This document shows positions 44,053-53,954 of a DNA stretch of 60,786 nucleotides, one piece after another. The notes beneath the pieces are model-generated. The model made no database searches and was not told the DNA's origin. It saw only the letters and a list, made by a program, of their open reading frames with translations. The translations under genes were made by a program, and so were the position numbers. The DNA is from Desulfamplus sp. (GTDB lineage: Bacteria > Desulfobacterota > Desulfobacteria > Desulfobacterales > Desulfobacteraceae). How positions within the stretch are numbered: position 1 is the first letter of the stretch; every line of letters starts with the position of its first letter. Where the stretch lies: contig JADFZQ010000021.1 in assembly GCA_015232455.1 (NCBI GenBank), positions 1-60,786 on the forward strand. Direction: 5' to 3'.

Positions 44053-44315
44053 TGTTTTTCTCCTTTAAAATTAAAATCTAATAGCATAAAAATCTTTTAA
44101 TCTGATAAACTTAATAAAAAAATCCTAATGGTATAGTTAATTACAATCTAAAAACTAATTTACCTTAAATCCAAACTATCTTAAAAACTAATAAAACCAT
44201 CTGGCTAAAAATTGAATTTACTTAATATATATGAGTATTAAGAGTCAAGCAATAAAATCACAATGTTTGGTTTATAGCACCTACGATTTTATATACAATT
44301 GTTATATTGCCTATT

Positions 44316-44588
44316 TTAGTCAATAGGTGTAACATTTTTGTTTAAAATCTTTAATACGACTGAATTCTCCTTTTTCAAAATTTTTGATCCTCTTGTTATT
44401 TTGCATAGGCTAATACCATATTTTTCAGCTATTTTTCTTTGAGTCATTCCGCTTTGTAACTCTTTGAGAAGTTTCCAACGAAGAGATAGATCTGCACGCT
44501 CTCCTTGAGTTAGCATCTCATCAAAAAATGATTTTAAATCATCTATATTATTAATTGAGATTATTGCTTCTAGTAAATTGGGATCCAT
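44316..44588 (-). CDS. TrpR-like (YerC/YecD-type) helix-turn-helix regulator
   Basis: This 90-residue protein has the Trp-repressor-like fold: an N-terminal helical dimerisation part, then the helix-turn-helix around LKELQSGMTQRKIAEKYGISLCKITRGSKIL. It matches the YerC/YecD branch rather than true TrpR. The target genes are unknown; the divergent small lipoprotein gene begins 111 nt away. Confidence 0.88.
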   Translation of the reverse strand: MDPNLLEAIISINNIDDLKSFFDEMLTQGERADLSLRWKLLKELQSGMTQRKIAEKYGISLCKITRGSKILKKENSVVLKILNKNVTPID

Positions 44589-44699
44589 ATTGTTTTTTAT
44601 TTGTCTTTTCTTCTATATGATTTATGATCCAAATTAAAGGTTAATAAACCATCTTAAATAAGCTAAAATTCATAATTAAACTCATAAAAGGAAAAAAAT

Positions 44700-45104
44700 A
44701 TGCAAACATTACATTCTATATCATTAATATTAAAATCAAAGAAACTAACAAAACTAAGGTCTCAATTTATGCCATATCTGTTTTTCGTTTTGTTTTTCCT
44801 CATTATAGGCTGTACCCAATTTATAAATTCACATCCAGCATCAGGTGAATTTATTTCTGGTCAGAAATTATCTGAAACATATGCAAAACAAGACGCTATT
44901 GATAGTCGTTGTATTAATTACCCTATCTCAATAAATAGCAACATAATTAATAATATTGAGAAACATGTTGATAAGTTCAAAAATGAAAGAAAAAGTCCCG
45001 ATTTTATAGATGGATTTTCCCAAAATTATAAAGATGAATATATAGAATATATGAGCCTCTATTGTGATGATCTTGATTTGTCTGAGAAATATATAAAACC
45101 ATAA
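44700..45104 (+). CDS. Small lipoprotein of unknown function
   Basis: The start at 44700 has AAAGGA 7 nt upstream. The product is 134 residues. A positively charged n-region (residues 1-23) leads into a hydrophobic run ending LIIGC, which looks like a lipobox with Cys38. An internal ATG at 44769 would give a more standard signal, but it lacks a ribosome site. The mature part is helical and Asn/Ser/Asp-rich, with two Cys residues, and resembles no family I recognise. It is divergent from the TrpR-like gene and convergent with the GAF protein gene, isolated as one gene. Confidence 0.65.
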   Translation: MQTLHSISLILKSKKLTKLRSQFMPYLFFVLFFLIIGCTQFINSHPASGEFISGQKLSETYAKQDAIDSRCINYPISINSNIINNIEKHVDKFKNERKSPDFIDGFSQNYKDEYIEYMSLYCDDLDLSEKYIKP

Positions 45105-45191
45105 ATATCAACGAAACTCCACGCTGTAAGATGCGAGATATGAACCCGAGCTTATCAATCAACAAAATTCTAAATTATAGAAAGCTACATA

Positions 45192-46580
45192 CTAAGCCAT
45201 AAAATAGAACCAAAGATTTTTATCATAAGGAGGTGGATTGTAGAAATCTGCTTCAATAATCTTATCTTTGACAGAATCTACTCTCACTCTTCTTTTGATT
45301 AATGAGCGTTTATTATCATCTAAATTAAAAGTAACATCCACTATATCGTATATATCAATTTTGTGTTGTTTACGCATGGTCTCAAACTCAATACCTTTCA
45401 TTGAAAGTTTTTTGACAGTGATGTGTCCATAGTCATTTTTACTAAAATGAGTGTAATCACCAGCAAGCATAACATTTTTATAGTGCGTTTTATTTTTTTC
45501 TGCTAACTCATCTGCCTCAATTTTTTCAGCCTCTTCATCAAGAAGAGGCTTAAGATTGCTCTCCATTCTTTCAACATCAGCATCTTGTGTTATTGAAGAT
45601 GGCGATAGAGGGTTTTTCTTATTTACAAAGTTAAGTATCTCTTTAGTTGTCTCTTCATCTATAAGACGCATTCCAATTGTTATCTCAAGAGAGACTTTAC
45701 CGTTTAAAAAGACTTCAGATGGCAATTTGTTTAATATCCTTACTTTTGCTTGCTCTGCCTTATCTAAACTTGTCTGAGGCATAATCACAGTAAACTTATC
45801 GCCACTATAACGGAAAATATCATCAACTACGCGAAGCATACCCCTAAGAGCTGCGGCAAACTCTCTTAAAACTGTATCGCCTGACGTATGACCATATTTT
45901 TCGTTAACTTTCTTAAACCCTTTTATATCAATAATAAGAAGAGAAGAAATAACACCATATCTTTTTAGCATCTCAACTCTGTTGTTTAATGCCCTTTCAA
46001 AGCTATTCCTGTTTTTAAGACCAGTAAGAGAGTCGGTAAGAGCTATTTTTTTCAATGCCTGATTATAATAAGATCGCTCAATAGCAATTGCAGCATACTC
46101 TGCAATTGTAGTTAATAGTGTAAGGTCAAATTGTGTAAAATTATCGCCGCTGAGTTTATTTATAAGCTCTATTACACCAAATATTTTATCATCGGTTTTA
46201 AGAGGCACACCAATAATGGATTGTGTTTTAAACCCTGTAGATTCATCAATTCGGATACTAAACCTTTTATCTTCCTCTACATTTTCCACAATAAGAGATT
46301 CTCCAGTGCTAAGAATATGACCAGCAATTCCCTCACCCTTTGGTATTCTAACTCCTTGTAGCTTCTCTTTATTAGCACCAACTACAACTGTAAAAATCAT
46401 ATCCCCACTTTTGGGGTCTTTTAGCAATAAAGACCAGTTCATTGGTTGAAAAATAGAGCCTACTTGATACATTAATACATCAAGCGTATCTTTAATAGTT
46501 TTAGCTTTTGCAAGAGGTTTACCAATTTCAAGAAAGAATGACGCATTTTTCACTCTTTCTAATATCTCTTTATCCATCAT
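45192..46580 (-). CDS. GAF domain protein with degenerate GGDEF and C-terminal PilZ-like region
   Basis: Residues 25-165 are a GAF sensor domain (GIAGHILSTGESLIVENV, FGVIELINK). Residues 180-320 are a GGDEF domain whose signature reads SGDKF instead of GGDEF. The inhibitory-site motif RVVD is kept exactly five residues before it, and the first metal Asp (IIDIKGF) is present. Loss of the active-site Glu suggests it binds c-di-GMP rather than making it. Residues 380-462 resemble a PilZ-type or related beta domain. AAGGAG precedes the start. It lies 18 nt after the sigma-54 regulator gene and is almost certainly co-transcribed. Confidence 0.85.
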   Translation of the reverse strand: MMDKEILERVKNASFFLEIGKPLAKAKTIKDTLDVLMYQVGSIFQPMNWSLLLKDPKSGDMIFTVVVGANKEKLQGVRIPKGEGIAGHILSTGESLIVENVEEDKRFSIRIDESTGFKTQSIIGVPLKTDDKIFGVIELINKLSGDNFTQFDLTLLTTIAEYAAIAIERSYYNQALKKIALTDSLTGLKNRNSFERALNNRVEMLKRYGVISSLLIIDIKGFKKVNEKYGHTSGDTVLREFAAALRGMLRVVDDIFRYSGDKFTVIMPQTSLDKAEQAKVRILNKLPSEVFLNGKVSLEITIGMRLIDEETTKEILNFVNKKNPLSPSSITQDADVERMESNLKPLLDEEAEKIEADELAEKNKTHYKNVMLAGDYTHFSKNDYGHITVKKLSMKGIEFETMRKQHKIDIYDIVDVTFNLDDNKRSLIKRRVRVDSVKDKIIEADFYNPPPYDKNLWFYFMA

Positions 46581-46598
46581 TAATCTCCTTCTCTGATA

Positions 46599-48050
46599 TT
46601 AGCTTTTAAAGGCTTCATCAACAAAATATTTAGGCTCTTCATCTTCGTTAGCTACACCTTCTTGTTTGCTTATGCGATACCTAATAGAACGAAGTGTAAT
46701 ACCAAGCAGCTCTGCCGCTCTGCTCTTGTTGCCTCCAGCGATGTCCATAGCTTTCTGGACATAAGCAGCTTCAATAGAAGATAAAATTTCATCTAAATTA
46801 ACACCTTGTGCAACCGCTTCAAGATCATAACGGCGATCCTTATGAGCATCTCCTTCAATCCATCTGCGCTTTTTGTGCATTGAGATTGTGAGGCTTTCTG
46901 GAAGAATTATGTTAGTTGAAGAGAGAGCAACGCTTCGTTCAATTAGATTTTCAAGCTCACGAACATTTCCGGGAAAAGTGTAGTTATTTAAAAATGCAAT
47001 GGCATAAGAGGATAATTTTGCTATCTCTTTTCCCATCTCTTTTGAATATTTTTCTGCAAAGTGGTTCGCAAGTATTTCAATATCGCCTTTTCTCTCTCGA
47101 AGAGGAGGAACTTTAATTGGAATCACATTAAGTCTAAAAAAAAGGTCTTCTCTAAAAGAGCCATTAACAACCTCTTGCTCAAGATTTTTATTTGTAGCGG
47201 ATACGATTCTAACATCAACTGCTATCTCACGAGTACTACCGACTGGTTTTACCAAAGTTTCTTGAAGAACTCTTAAGAGTTTGACCTGAAGCATTGGAGA
47301 GAGCTCTCCAATTTCATCTAAAAATATAGTTCCTTGATGAGCTGCTTCAAAAAGCCCTTTTTTATCTGAAATTGCCCCTGTAAATGCACCCTTAACATGA
47401 CCAAAAAATTCACTCTCAATAAGGTTCTCAGGAATACCACCACAATTTACAACCACAAATGGCTTAGCTTTTCGTTCACTCATCTCATGCAATGCTCTTG
47501 CAATCAACTCTTTACCTGTCCCGCTTTCTCCTGAAATAAGAACATTGGTTTTAGTAGCTGCAACCTGACTTATCAGGTTATATATTCTTATCATACCAGG
47601 GCTATTGCCAACTATCTTACCAAAATTGAGCCTTGCTTGCCTCTCTTTGCCAATAAGCTCTGTCTTAAATTTAGGATGTTTAAGATCAAGAGCTTTTTTG
47701 ATTGCCTGCTTTAGCTCATTATTGTCAAAAGGTTTTGGGACAAAATCGTAAGCACCCTCATTCATCGCCTCAACAGCAACTTCCGTAGTTGCATAAGCCG
47801 AAATCATAATAACAATGGTATCTGGACTCTTTTTTTTGGCAGCTCTTAAAATATCAAGACCTGTAAGATCGCCAAGACGAATATCGCATATCAGCAGATC
47901 AAATACTTTTTCCTGAATCATTTTAAGTGCTTGTCTGCCATTTTTTGCAAGCGATACATCATAGCCAGTCTGAGTAAGAAGAACATCAAGAAACTCACGC
48001 ATACTAAGTTCGTCATCTACAACAAGAATTTTTGGCAGATAATCACCCAT
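46599..48050 (-). CDS. Sigma-54-dependent NtrC-family response regulator
   Basis: Residues 6-120 are a receiver domain with the phosphoacceptor Asp56 (LLICDIRLGD). Residues 145-385 are the sigma-54 AAA+ domain with Walker A GESGTGKE, the GAFTGA loop that contacts sigma-54, and Walker B TIFLDEIGEL. The C-terminus is a Fis-type helix-turn-helix (NKSRAAELLGITLRSIRYRI). It activates sigma-54 promoters after phosphorylation by an unlinked kinase. The downstream GAF/degenerate-GGDEF protein is 18 nt away and is a likely partner or output. Confidence 0.95.
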   Translation of the reverse strand: MGDYLPKILVVDDELSMREFLDVLLTQTGYDVSLAKNGRQALKMIQEKVFDLLICDIRLGDLTGLDILRAAKKKSPDTIVIMISAYATTEVAVEAMNEGAYDFVPKPFDNNELKQAIKKALDLKHPKFKTELIGKERQARLNFGKIVGNSPGMIRIYNLISQVAATKTNVLISGESGTGKELIARALHEMSERKAKPFVVVNCGGIPENLIESEFFGHVKGAFTGAISDKKGLFEAAHQGTIFLDEIGELSPMLQVKLLRVLQETLVKPVGSTREIAVDVRIVSATNKNLEQEVVNGSFREDLFFRLNVIPIKVPPLRERKGDIEILANHFAEKYSKEMGKEIAKLSSYAIAFLNNYTFPGNVRELENLIERSVALSSTNIILPESLTISMHKKRRWIEGDAHKDRRYDLEAVAQGVNLDEILSSIEAAYVQKAMDIAGGNKSRAAELLGITLRSIRYRISKQEGVANEDEEPKYFVDEAFKS

Positions 48051-48178
48051 TTTTATTATGCTCTATTTAAGTTTTATAACTATCTGAAATTTTATAAAAT
48101 TTTGAATTAATTTCCCGCCGCAAGCGGCTGGTATTAACCCGAGCTTCGCAATAAAATCTATTTATTCTATTTATAAAA

Positions 48179-49531
48179 TTAGCTATCTCTTTGGTAAGCG
48201 ATTTTCCCATTAACGATTGTCATATAGACTTCGCCTTTAAGGCTAAATCCAGTAAATGGTGTGTTTCTGCTCTTTGAAAGAAATGTTTTTGGATTAACTG
48301 ACCAGAAAGCATCAATGTCGATAATTGTTATGTCAGCAGGGTTACCAGCTTTTAGATCATTATTTATTCCAAGTATTGAAGCTGGTCTCTTAGACATTTT
48401 CTCAATCAGATTTTCAAAAGATAATTGACCATCTTGGACAAGTTTCATTGATAAACCTAATGATGTTTCAAGTCCAACGATACCAAAAGCAGCTCTATCA
48501 AATTCAACATCTTTTTCAAGTAAAGAGTGGGGAGCGTGGTCTGTTGCAATAATATCAATTGTGCTGTCAATAAGACCCGCAATAACAGCTTGTCTATCAC
48601 TTTCGGTTCTAAGAGGAGGGTTCATCTTTGCGTTTGTATCATATCTTGATACAGCTTCGTCTGTCAGGGTAAAGTAATGTGGAGCAGTTTCTGCCGTAAC
48701 TTTTACCCCTCTTTTTTTTCCATTTCTGATAGCATCAACAGACTCTTCACAACTTACATGAGCAATATGAAGAGAAGCTCCTGTAAGTTCTGCAAGGGCA
48801 ATATCTCTCATAACTATTGTGCTTTCAGAGGCATTAGGAATTCCTTTTATGCCAAGTTTTGTAGCAACAACCCCCTCATTCATAGCACCATCACGGGCAA
48901 GGTCAATATCTTCGCAATGAGAGATAATAGGCAATCCAAGACCTTTTGCATACTCCATTGCACGTCTCATAACTCTGGCATTTTGAACAGGACGACCATC
49001 ATCGCTTATTGCAACCATACCAGCTTTTTTCATATCAGAGTATTCACATAAAGATTCGCCTTGCAATCCCTTTGTTATTGCACCCACTGGAAAGAGTTTA
49101 CAGACACCTGAATATAGGCTTTCAACTCCTAATTTGTCTGAACTAATTGATTGTTTATACGAGAATTTACTATTTTGAAGTTCTTTAGCACGGCTGACCA
49201 TAAAAGCTGTTATAGAGCTATTATCATTGACTGGAGAGGTGTTTGGCATTGGACAGACCGCTGTAAAACCACCTTTTGCCGCTGCTTTTAATCCAGTTTC
49301 AATGGTCTCTTTATACTCATATCCCGGCTCACGCAGATGAACATGAAGATCAATAAGACCCGGAACCGCAACCATTCCAGTTATATCGATCTCAATAATA
49401 TTATCATTGTCAGGTGTAGAGATGTTAGGGTCAATTATTGCCTCGATCTTGTCATCAGAGATAATAATATCTTTAAAATCATCAATATTTTTTGGGTCAA
49501 GAACTCTTGCACCTTTTAACCTAATCTTCAT
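48179..49531 (-). CDS. pyrC: Dihydroorotase PyrC
   Basis: This dihydroorotase carries out ring closure of carbamoyl-aspartate in pyrimidine synthesis. The metal sites are intact: DLHVHLREPG, SHCED and ATDHAPH. The start is the ATG at 49531, giving 450 residues, with an AAAGGG about 9 nt upstream; a TTG at 49540 is the alternative. It is slightly long because of a Lys/Ser/Tyr-rich loop (QNSKFSYKQSISSDKLG) before VGAITKG. It is 50 nt downstream of pyrB and in the same transcript. Confidence 0.95.
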   Translation of the reverse strand: MKIRLKGARVLDPKNIDDFKDIIISDDKIEAIIDPNISTPDNDNIIEIDITGMVAVPGLIDLHVHLREPGYEYKETIETGLKAAAKGGFTAVCPMPNTSPVNDNSSITAFMVSRAKELQNSKFSYKQSISSDKLGVESLYSGVCKLFPVGAITKGLQGESLCEYSDMKKAGMVAISDDGRPVQNARVMRRAMEYAKGLGLPIISHCEDIDLARDGAMNEGVVATKLGIKGIPNASESTIVMRDIALAELTGASLHIAHVSCEESVDAIRNGKKRGVKVTAETAPHYFTLTDEAVSRYDTNAKMNPPLRTESDRQAVIAGLIDSTIDIIATDHAPHSLLEKDVEFDRAAFGIVGLETSLGLSMKLVQDGQLSFENLIEKMSKRPASILGINNDLKAGNPADITIIDIDAFWSVNPKTFLSKSRNTPFTGFSLKGEVYMTIVNGKIAYQRDS

Positions 49532-49581
49532 ATAATGCAACCCTTTGCAAGTTTTTAGTTCTATATAATAGGATTTTATGC

Positions 49582-50514
49582 CTAATCCGCATTTTTTAGT
49601 CCTCCCGCAACAAGATAAAATACAGCCATTCTAAGGGCAACACCGTTTGTAACCTGCTCTAATATAACAGAGTGTTCCCCATCAGCAACATCACTATTTA
49701 TCTCAACGCCTCTATTCATTGGACCTGGGTGCATAACCAGCACATCACGTTTTGCTCCCTTAAGTCTGTGGCTACTTAATCCAAATAACATTGAATATTC
49801 ACGTTCAGTTGGAAATAAGATAGACTCTTGACGCTCTTTTTGAATACGCAGCATCATAACAACATCTGCATTTTCAATACATGACTCAATATCAGAGGTA
49901 ACTTTACACCCAAGTTTTTCAACTCCTTTTGGTATCATAGTGGGAGGAGCAGCTACGGTTACTGTTGCCCCCATCTTTGTAAATCCCTCTATATTTGATC
50001 TTGCCACACGGCTGTGAGCAATATCTCCAATAATCGAAATATTTAAACCTTCAATTCGCCCCTTTTTCTCACGAACAGTCATCATGTCAAGAAGTGCTTG
50101 TGTGGGGTGTGCATGAAGACCATCACCAGCATTGACAACAGATGCTTTTACTCTTCGAGAAATAAGTTCAGCAGCACCAGAAGATGGGTGTCGAATTACA
50201 ATAATATCAGGATTCATTGACTCAAGGTTTTTTGCCGTGTCAATTAGCGTCTCCCCCTTTACAATGCTGCTTGAGCCAGAAGATATGGAGATAGTATCAG
50301 CACTTAAACGCTTAGCAGCAATATCAAATGATAATTTTGTACGAGTGCTTGGCTCTTGAAAAAAAAGAACTATGGTTTTTCCCCTAAGAGTTGGGACTTT
50401 TTTAATAGGTCTATTTGAAATCTCCTTCATCCCTTCAGCAGTGTCAAGGATCATGTTAATATCTTTGATAGATAGAGATTCAATATCTAAGAGGTCTTTA
50501 TGTTCAAAACGCAT
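49582..50514 (-). CDS. pyrB: Aspartate carbamoyltransferase catalytic chain PyrB
   Basis: This 310-residue catalytic subunit joins carbamoyl phosphate to aspartate in pyrimidine synthesis. Active-site motifs: STRTKLSF (carbamoyl phosphate), HPTQALLD, and [12 protein letters not shown] (aspartate side). There is no regulatory subunit PyrI next to it. It lies between lepB and pyrC. Confidence 0.96.
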   Translation of the reverse strand: MRFEHKDLLDIESLSIKDINMILDTAEGMKEISNRPIKKVPTLRGKTIVLFFQEPSTRTKLSFDIAAKRLSADTISISSGSSSIVKGETLIDTAKNLESMNPDIIVIRHPSSGAAELISRRVKASVVNAGDGLHAHPTQALLDMMTVREKKGRIEGLNISIIGDIAHSRVARSNIEGFTKMGATVTVAAPPTMIPKGVEKLGCKVTSDIESCIENADVVMMLRIQKERQESILFPTEREYSMLFGLSSHRLKGAKRDVLVMHPGPMNRGVEINSDVADGEHSVILEQVTNGVALRMAVFYLVAGGLKNAD

Positions 50515-50577
50515 TTTGTAATATTCCGTTTAGAGTTATTAAATAAGCAAAAAAAATTATTATAAAATTGTACAAAA

Positions 50578-51324
50578 CTATTTCAATATATCGCCTATCC
50601 TACTCCATCTAACACCAAATTTTTCACTGTCCCATGACCAATAGATGAGAAAAGCCTTGCCTCTAACAGCTTTTAAATCAACAAATCCCCAGAACCTACT
50701 GTCATGGCTATTATCTCGATTATCTCCCATTACAAATAAAGAGTGTTCAGGCACTTTGGTAAGCGGCAAATTATCGCGAGTTGTGAAGCTGCCCGGAATA
50801 ATTGAAGAGTCTTTATAAACTGCATAAGGTTCATCTTCTTGCAGCTCATCATTTACATAAAGTTTCTTATCTTTTATCTGAACAGTATCTCCTCCCACAG
50901 CTACAACCCTTTTGATAAAATCTTTATCAGGGTCTTCTGGATATTTAAACACAACAATATCTTTTCTTGCTGGGTCTTTTAAAGGAATCAACGTATATCC
51001 ATCTGTAAAAGGCAATTTAACCCCATATATAAATTTATTAACCAAGATATGATCACCTATAAGAAGTGTATCAAGCATTGAACCTGATGGAATCTTAAAT
51101 GCTTGTACCACAAATGTTCTAATAAAAAGTGCAAGAATAACCGCAATAACTATTGCCTCTATATTCTCCCTAATCGCACTTTTTTTACTCTCAATCTTAG
51201 GATTTTTTATCTTTTCAACTTTATTGCACTTTTGAGCCTTAATATTTTCCGTATTTTCAATTTTATCCACATTTGGCTCTGTTGTTTTATTTGCATCTAA
51301 ATATGTTGTATCATTTAATGTCAT
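50578..51324 (-). CDS. lepB: Signal peptidase I LepB
   Basis: This membrane protease removes Sec signal peptides. The catalytic dyad is Ser82 in PSGSM and Lys138 in KRVVAVGGD, and the C-terminal GDNRDNSHDSRFWG is intact. A Lys/Asn-rich cytoplasmic tail of about 50 residues precedes the single membrane helix (55-75), an unusually long N-extension for a one-helix enzyme. It is co-oriented with DUF39 (18 nt upstream) and pyrB (63 nt downstream). Confidence 0.95.
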   Translation of the reverse strand: MTLNDTTYLDANKTTEPNVDKIENTENIKAQKCNKVEKIKNPKIESKKSAIRENIEAIVIAVILALFIRTFVVQAFKIPSGSMLDTLLIGDHILVNKFIYGVKLPFTDGYTLIPLKDPARKDIVVFKYPEDPDKDFIKRVVAVGGDTVQIKDKKLYVNDELQEDEPYAVYKDSSIIPGSFTTRDNLPLTKVPEHSLFVMGDNRDNSHDSRFWGFVDLKAVRGKAFLIYWSWDSEKFGVRWSRIGDILK

Positions 51325-51342
51325 GTCAATTCCTTATAAAAT

Positions 51343-52503
51343 TTAAAAAAAATGCTGAGGTTCTCCGAGAATAAAGTTTCCATTTTTAATGGACTCTTTT
51401 AGCAGTGTCGCAATCTTTCTTGCCTTAACCATACTGGATAGTGGAACGGTAGGAATCTCTTTTCCTTGTATCATAATTAAACCGCTTTTGAGTTCTGCAT
51501 AACTTACCTGTCCATAGCTTTTTGACGCTGCATTTGGGTAATCATAACCGTAGTCAATAACTTGAGTAAAAATATCCTCATCAGATACAGATGTATAAGT
51601 TACTATCTCCTCATTTAAAATAGGAATAGGTATTCCAAGCCCAACAGATAGGGAACATCCATATCCTCTAAAACTTTGCCCGACAAGCCACTCTTGAGAC
51701 ATCTCTTTTAAGTTTCCCATGACAAACAAAGTTGCAGCGGGTGTTAAAGGTACTCCATTTAATCCTCTCTTAACATCACGTTTATGTTGAGTTCCAGACC
51801 AAGTTACATACCCTTGTGCCCCTCCAAGAAAAATTCTTGTCCCAAGACCAATTGTTTTTAGATATGGATCATTTAGCAAAGGGCTTAAAGCTCCAGAAGT
51901 GGAATAATTTGCATTTCCCATCTGCGGTTTAAGTGTTCCCATGTAAGTATATTTGATCTTATCTGATCGATTGATTGCACAGTTATAATTTTGATATGCA
52001 TTTCGAGGGTTGCACATCGTTGCGTATGGGATATCCTTTAGCGTTACTATTCTCTCAATTCGCCGATTTGGATAGCAATCTGTTCCATAACTTTCTGCCC
52101 GAAGTTCAATTTTCTTTCCAGCAACCAAATCATGGATAACATGGCCTCCACCGTAGTTGAACTCTCCTGGATAGATTCTGTTCAAAGGATCGTCGTCGCT
52201 TGTCTGTGTAGCACCAATAAAACAATCTACAGCAGCGACACCAGAGTATGCAGGCACATTGTTAAACCACGTTTTTGTGGTTCTAACAAGGGGCTTCGAT
52301 TGCCCAATATTGATAAATGCACCTGAAGAACACATTGGGGCAAAAGTGCCTGTGGTAACAACATCGACATTTTGAGCTGCCTCTATTGCACCATTTTCCT
52401 TTACAATGTCAATAATCTCTTCAGCAGTTACAACTACAGCCTTACCAGCTCTAATTTTTTCATTTATCTGAGCGTAAGTTTTATTTACTTTGAATTCTGT
52501 CAT
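51343..52503 (-). CDS. DUF39-family homocysteine biosynthesis protein
   Basis: This 386-residue protein matches DUF39 along its whole length: the N-terminal KTYAQINEKIRAGKAVVVTAEE, GFAPMCSSGAFINI-like CSSGA, and GGAQGYVTWSGTQH near the middle. Work in methanogens and sulfate reducers links DUF39 proteins to making homocysteine by sulfide addition to aspartate semialdehyde, usually with a NIL/ferredoxin protein. That partner is not adjacent here. There is no CBS domain at the C-terminus. The gene lies between an M23 peptidase and lepB, all leftward. Confidence 0.9.
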   Translation of the reverse strand: MTEFKVNKTYAQINEKIRAGKAVVVTAEEIIDIVKENGAIEAAQNVDVVTTGTFAPMCSSGAFINIGQSKPLVRTTKTWFNNVPAYSGVAAVDCFIGATQTSDDDPLNRIYPGEFNYGGGHVIHDLVAGKKIELRAESYGTDCYPNRRIERIVTLKDIPYATMCNPRNAYQNYNCAINRSDKIKYTYMGTLKPQMGNANYSTSGALSPLLNDPYLKTIGLGTRIFLGGAQGYVTWSGTQHKRDVKRGLNGVPLTPAATLFVMGNLKEMSQEWLVGQSFRGYGCSLSVGLGIPIPILNEEIVTYTSVSDEDIFTQVIDYGYDYPNAASKSYGQVSYAELKSGLIMIQGKEIPTVPLSSMVKARKIATLLKESIKNGNFILGEPQHFF

Positions 52504-52562
52504 ATTATATTTATTGTTCCATATTAAATATATAGTATTATTTATTGGTTAAATATATAATC

Positions 52563-53954
52563 TTATTTCTTGCCAATTTCCTGTTTAACTTCAGCTATTT
52601 TCAAATCAATATTGTTCTTAATCCATAATGGATCCCACCACTCCACAGGATTTACAAATGTTTTATCAATAGACATTGCAAAGTGGAGATGATCTCCAGC
52701 CGCCAACCCTGTTAATCCTGTCTGTCCAATAATATCACCTTTTTTAACCATATCGCCCAACTTTACTGAGATATTGCTTAAATGGGCATAAGAAGAGCAG
52801 ATTCCAAATCCGTGATCTATTAACACACATTTTCCAAAAATCCCAATGTCATCAACCCCAATAACTTTACCAGAGTTAGCCGCTGGTATATCTGAACGTG
52901 AAAGAGACGCTAAATCAACTCCCATGTGATACTGCTGGTCAATCTGCTTCCCATTATACTTGTATGTCCTATGATCCGCAAATTGTGCTCTTGGTGCAGA
53001 AGCTGGAAGACGTAAAAATGGACCGGACCACATCATTTTATTCTCAGTATCTACTACAGGCTTTAAAATTTGTTCAATATTCATGGGTCTTAGCTTTTGA
53101 TTTATATATATAAATTTACTTAACAAAGGGTTAGGTGTAGAGTCAAAAGTAGCTTCAACCTCTCCTAAATTAAATTGCGGCATGATATTTTGCAAAAAAG
53201 AGTCAGATATTTCAAGAGTATCACTTTTAAATTTTCTTTCTTTTATATAGTGGTAAAAACCTTTTTTTGCCATGTTACCCGCAACATCAAAAGCCTTCAC
53301 ATAAATATCTGTTCCAGCACCTTGAAGATGTGTTAAAGCAAAAAATGATGCGTATATATTTTGCTGGTCAAACATTCCCAAGTAGCCTTTGTAAAAAATA
53401 TCTCCAACCTGTATGCCACTTTCGACTCCCTCTTCATTATCTTTTAACCTATATATAACAAGACCTACCCCACCTCTATTAATATTATGGGTTTTACTTA
53501 ATACCTCAATCTCTGGTGATTTGGTATCTATAATAAGTTTTTGCTCTATAGAAAATATATTTCCATTATTCCACCTCCACCAAGAGTAGTCAGAAATGTT
53601 TATTTTAAGTATAGCTTCACCGTCTCCCATACCATATTTTGCTGATTCAACAAGAATTTTTAACTTATCATCATAAACACCAGAACCAAAAAAAAAGCCA
53701 CTATATGAGACGCGAGGGTAAGTTTTATCCAATAAGACCTTCTCTTTACTGTTCTGAGAGATTGCAATAAATACTTTTCTTAATCCAGTGCCTTTTTCAG
53801 TAATATCTAAATTCATATCATAACTCTTTGGAAGATATTTAGACGGTATATTTACATTAAGTTCTGGAGTTTTTAACTCAAATTGATTAAAAAGGAACCA
53901 TAAAGATGGTAAAATGACAAATGTAAGAAAAATAGAGAGCAGTATTCTTTTCAT
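52563..53954 (-). CDS. M23-family murein endopeptidase, membrane-anchored
   Basis: The start is the ATG at 53954, with AGGTG upstream, giving 463 residues. One N-terminal membrane helix (MKRILLSIFLTFVILPSLWF) anchors it in the inner membrane facing the periplasm. Residues 40-330 are a beta-rich domain. The C-terminal 130 residues are LytM/M23: HMGVDL, the metal-binding HLHF, and GQTGLTG. Such enzymes cut peptidoglycan cross-links. It precedes DUF39 and lepB in the leftward run. Confidence 0.88.
   Translation of the reverse strand: MKRILLSIFLTFVILPSLWFLFNQFELKTPELNVNIPSKYLPKSYDMNLDITEKGTGLRKVFIAISQNSKEKVLLDKTYPRVSYSGFFFGSGVYDDKLKILVESAKYGMGDGEAILKINISDYSWWRWNNGNIFSIEQKLIIDTKSPEIEVLSKTHNINRGGVGLVIYRLKDNEEGVESGIQVGDIFYKGYLGMFDQQNIYASFFALTHLQGAGTDIYVKAFDVAGNMAKKGFYHYIKERKFKSDTLEISDSFLQNIMPQFNLGEVEATFDSTPNPLLSKFIYINQKLRPMNIEQILKPVVDTENKMMWSGPFLRLPASAPRAQFADHRTYKYNGKQIDQQYHMGVDLASLSRSDIPAANSGKVIGVDDIGIFGKCVLIDHGFGICSSYAHLSNISVKLGDMVKKGDIIGQTGLTGLAAGDHLHFAMSIDKTFVNPVEWWDPLWIKNNIDLKIAEVKQEIGKK

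Noticed and set aside
44053-44315. Small gene or structured RNA between the VWA/OmpA and TrpR-like genes
   Set aside because: The 263-nt stretch is AT-rich with no convincing frame, hairpin or promoter pair.
45150-48140. Shared 11-mer AACCCGAGCTT near 45152 and 48136 as a repeat element
   Set aside because: The match does not extend convincingly on either side, so it may be chance or a very degraded repeat.
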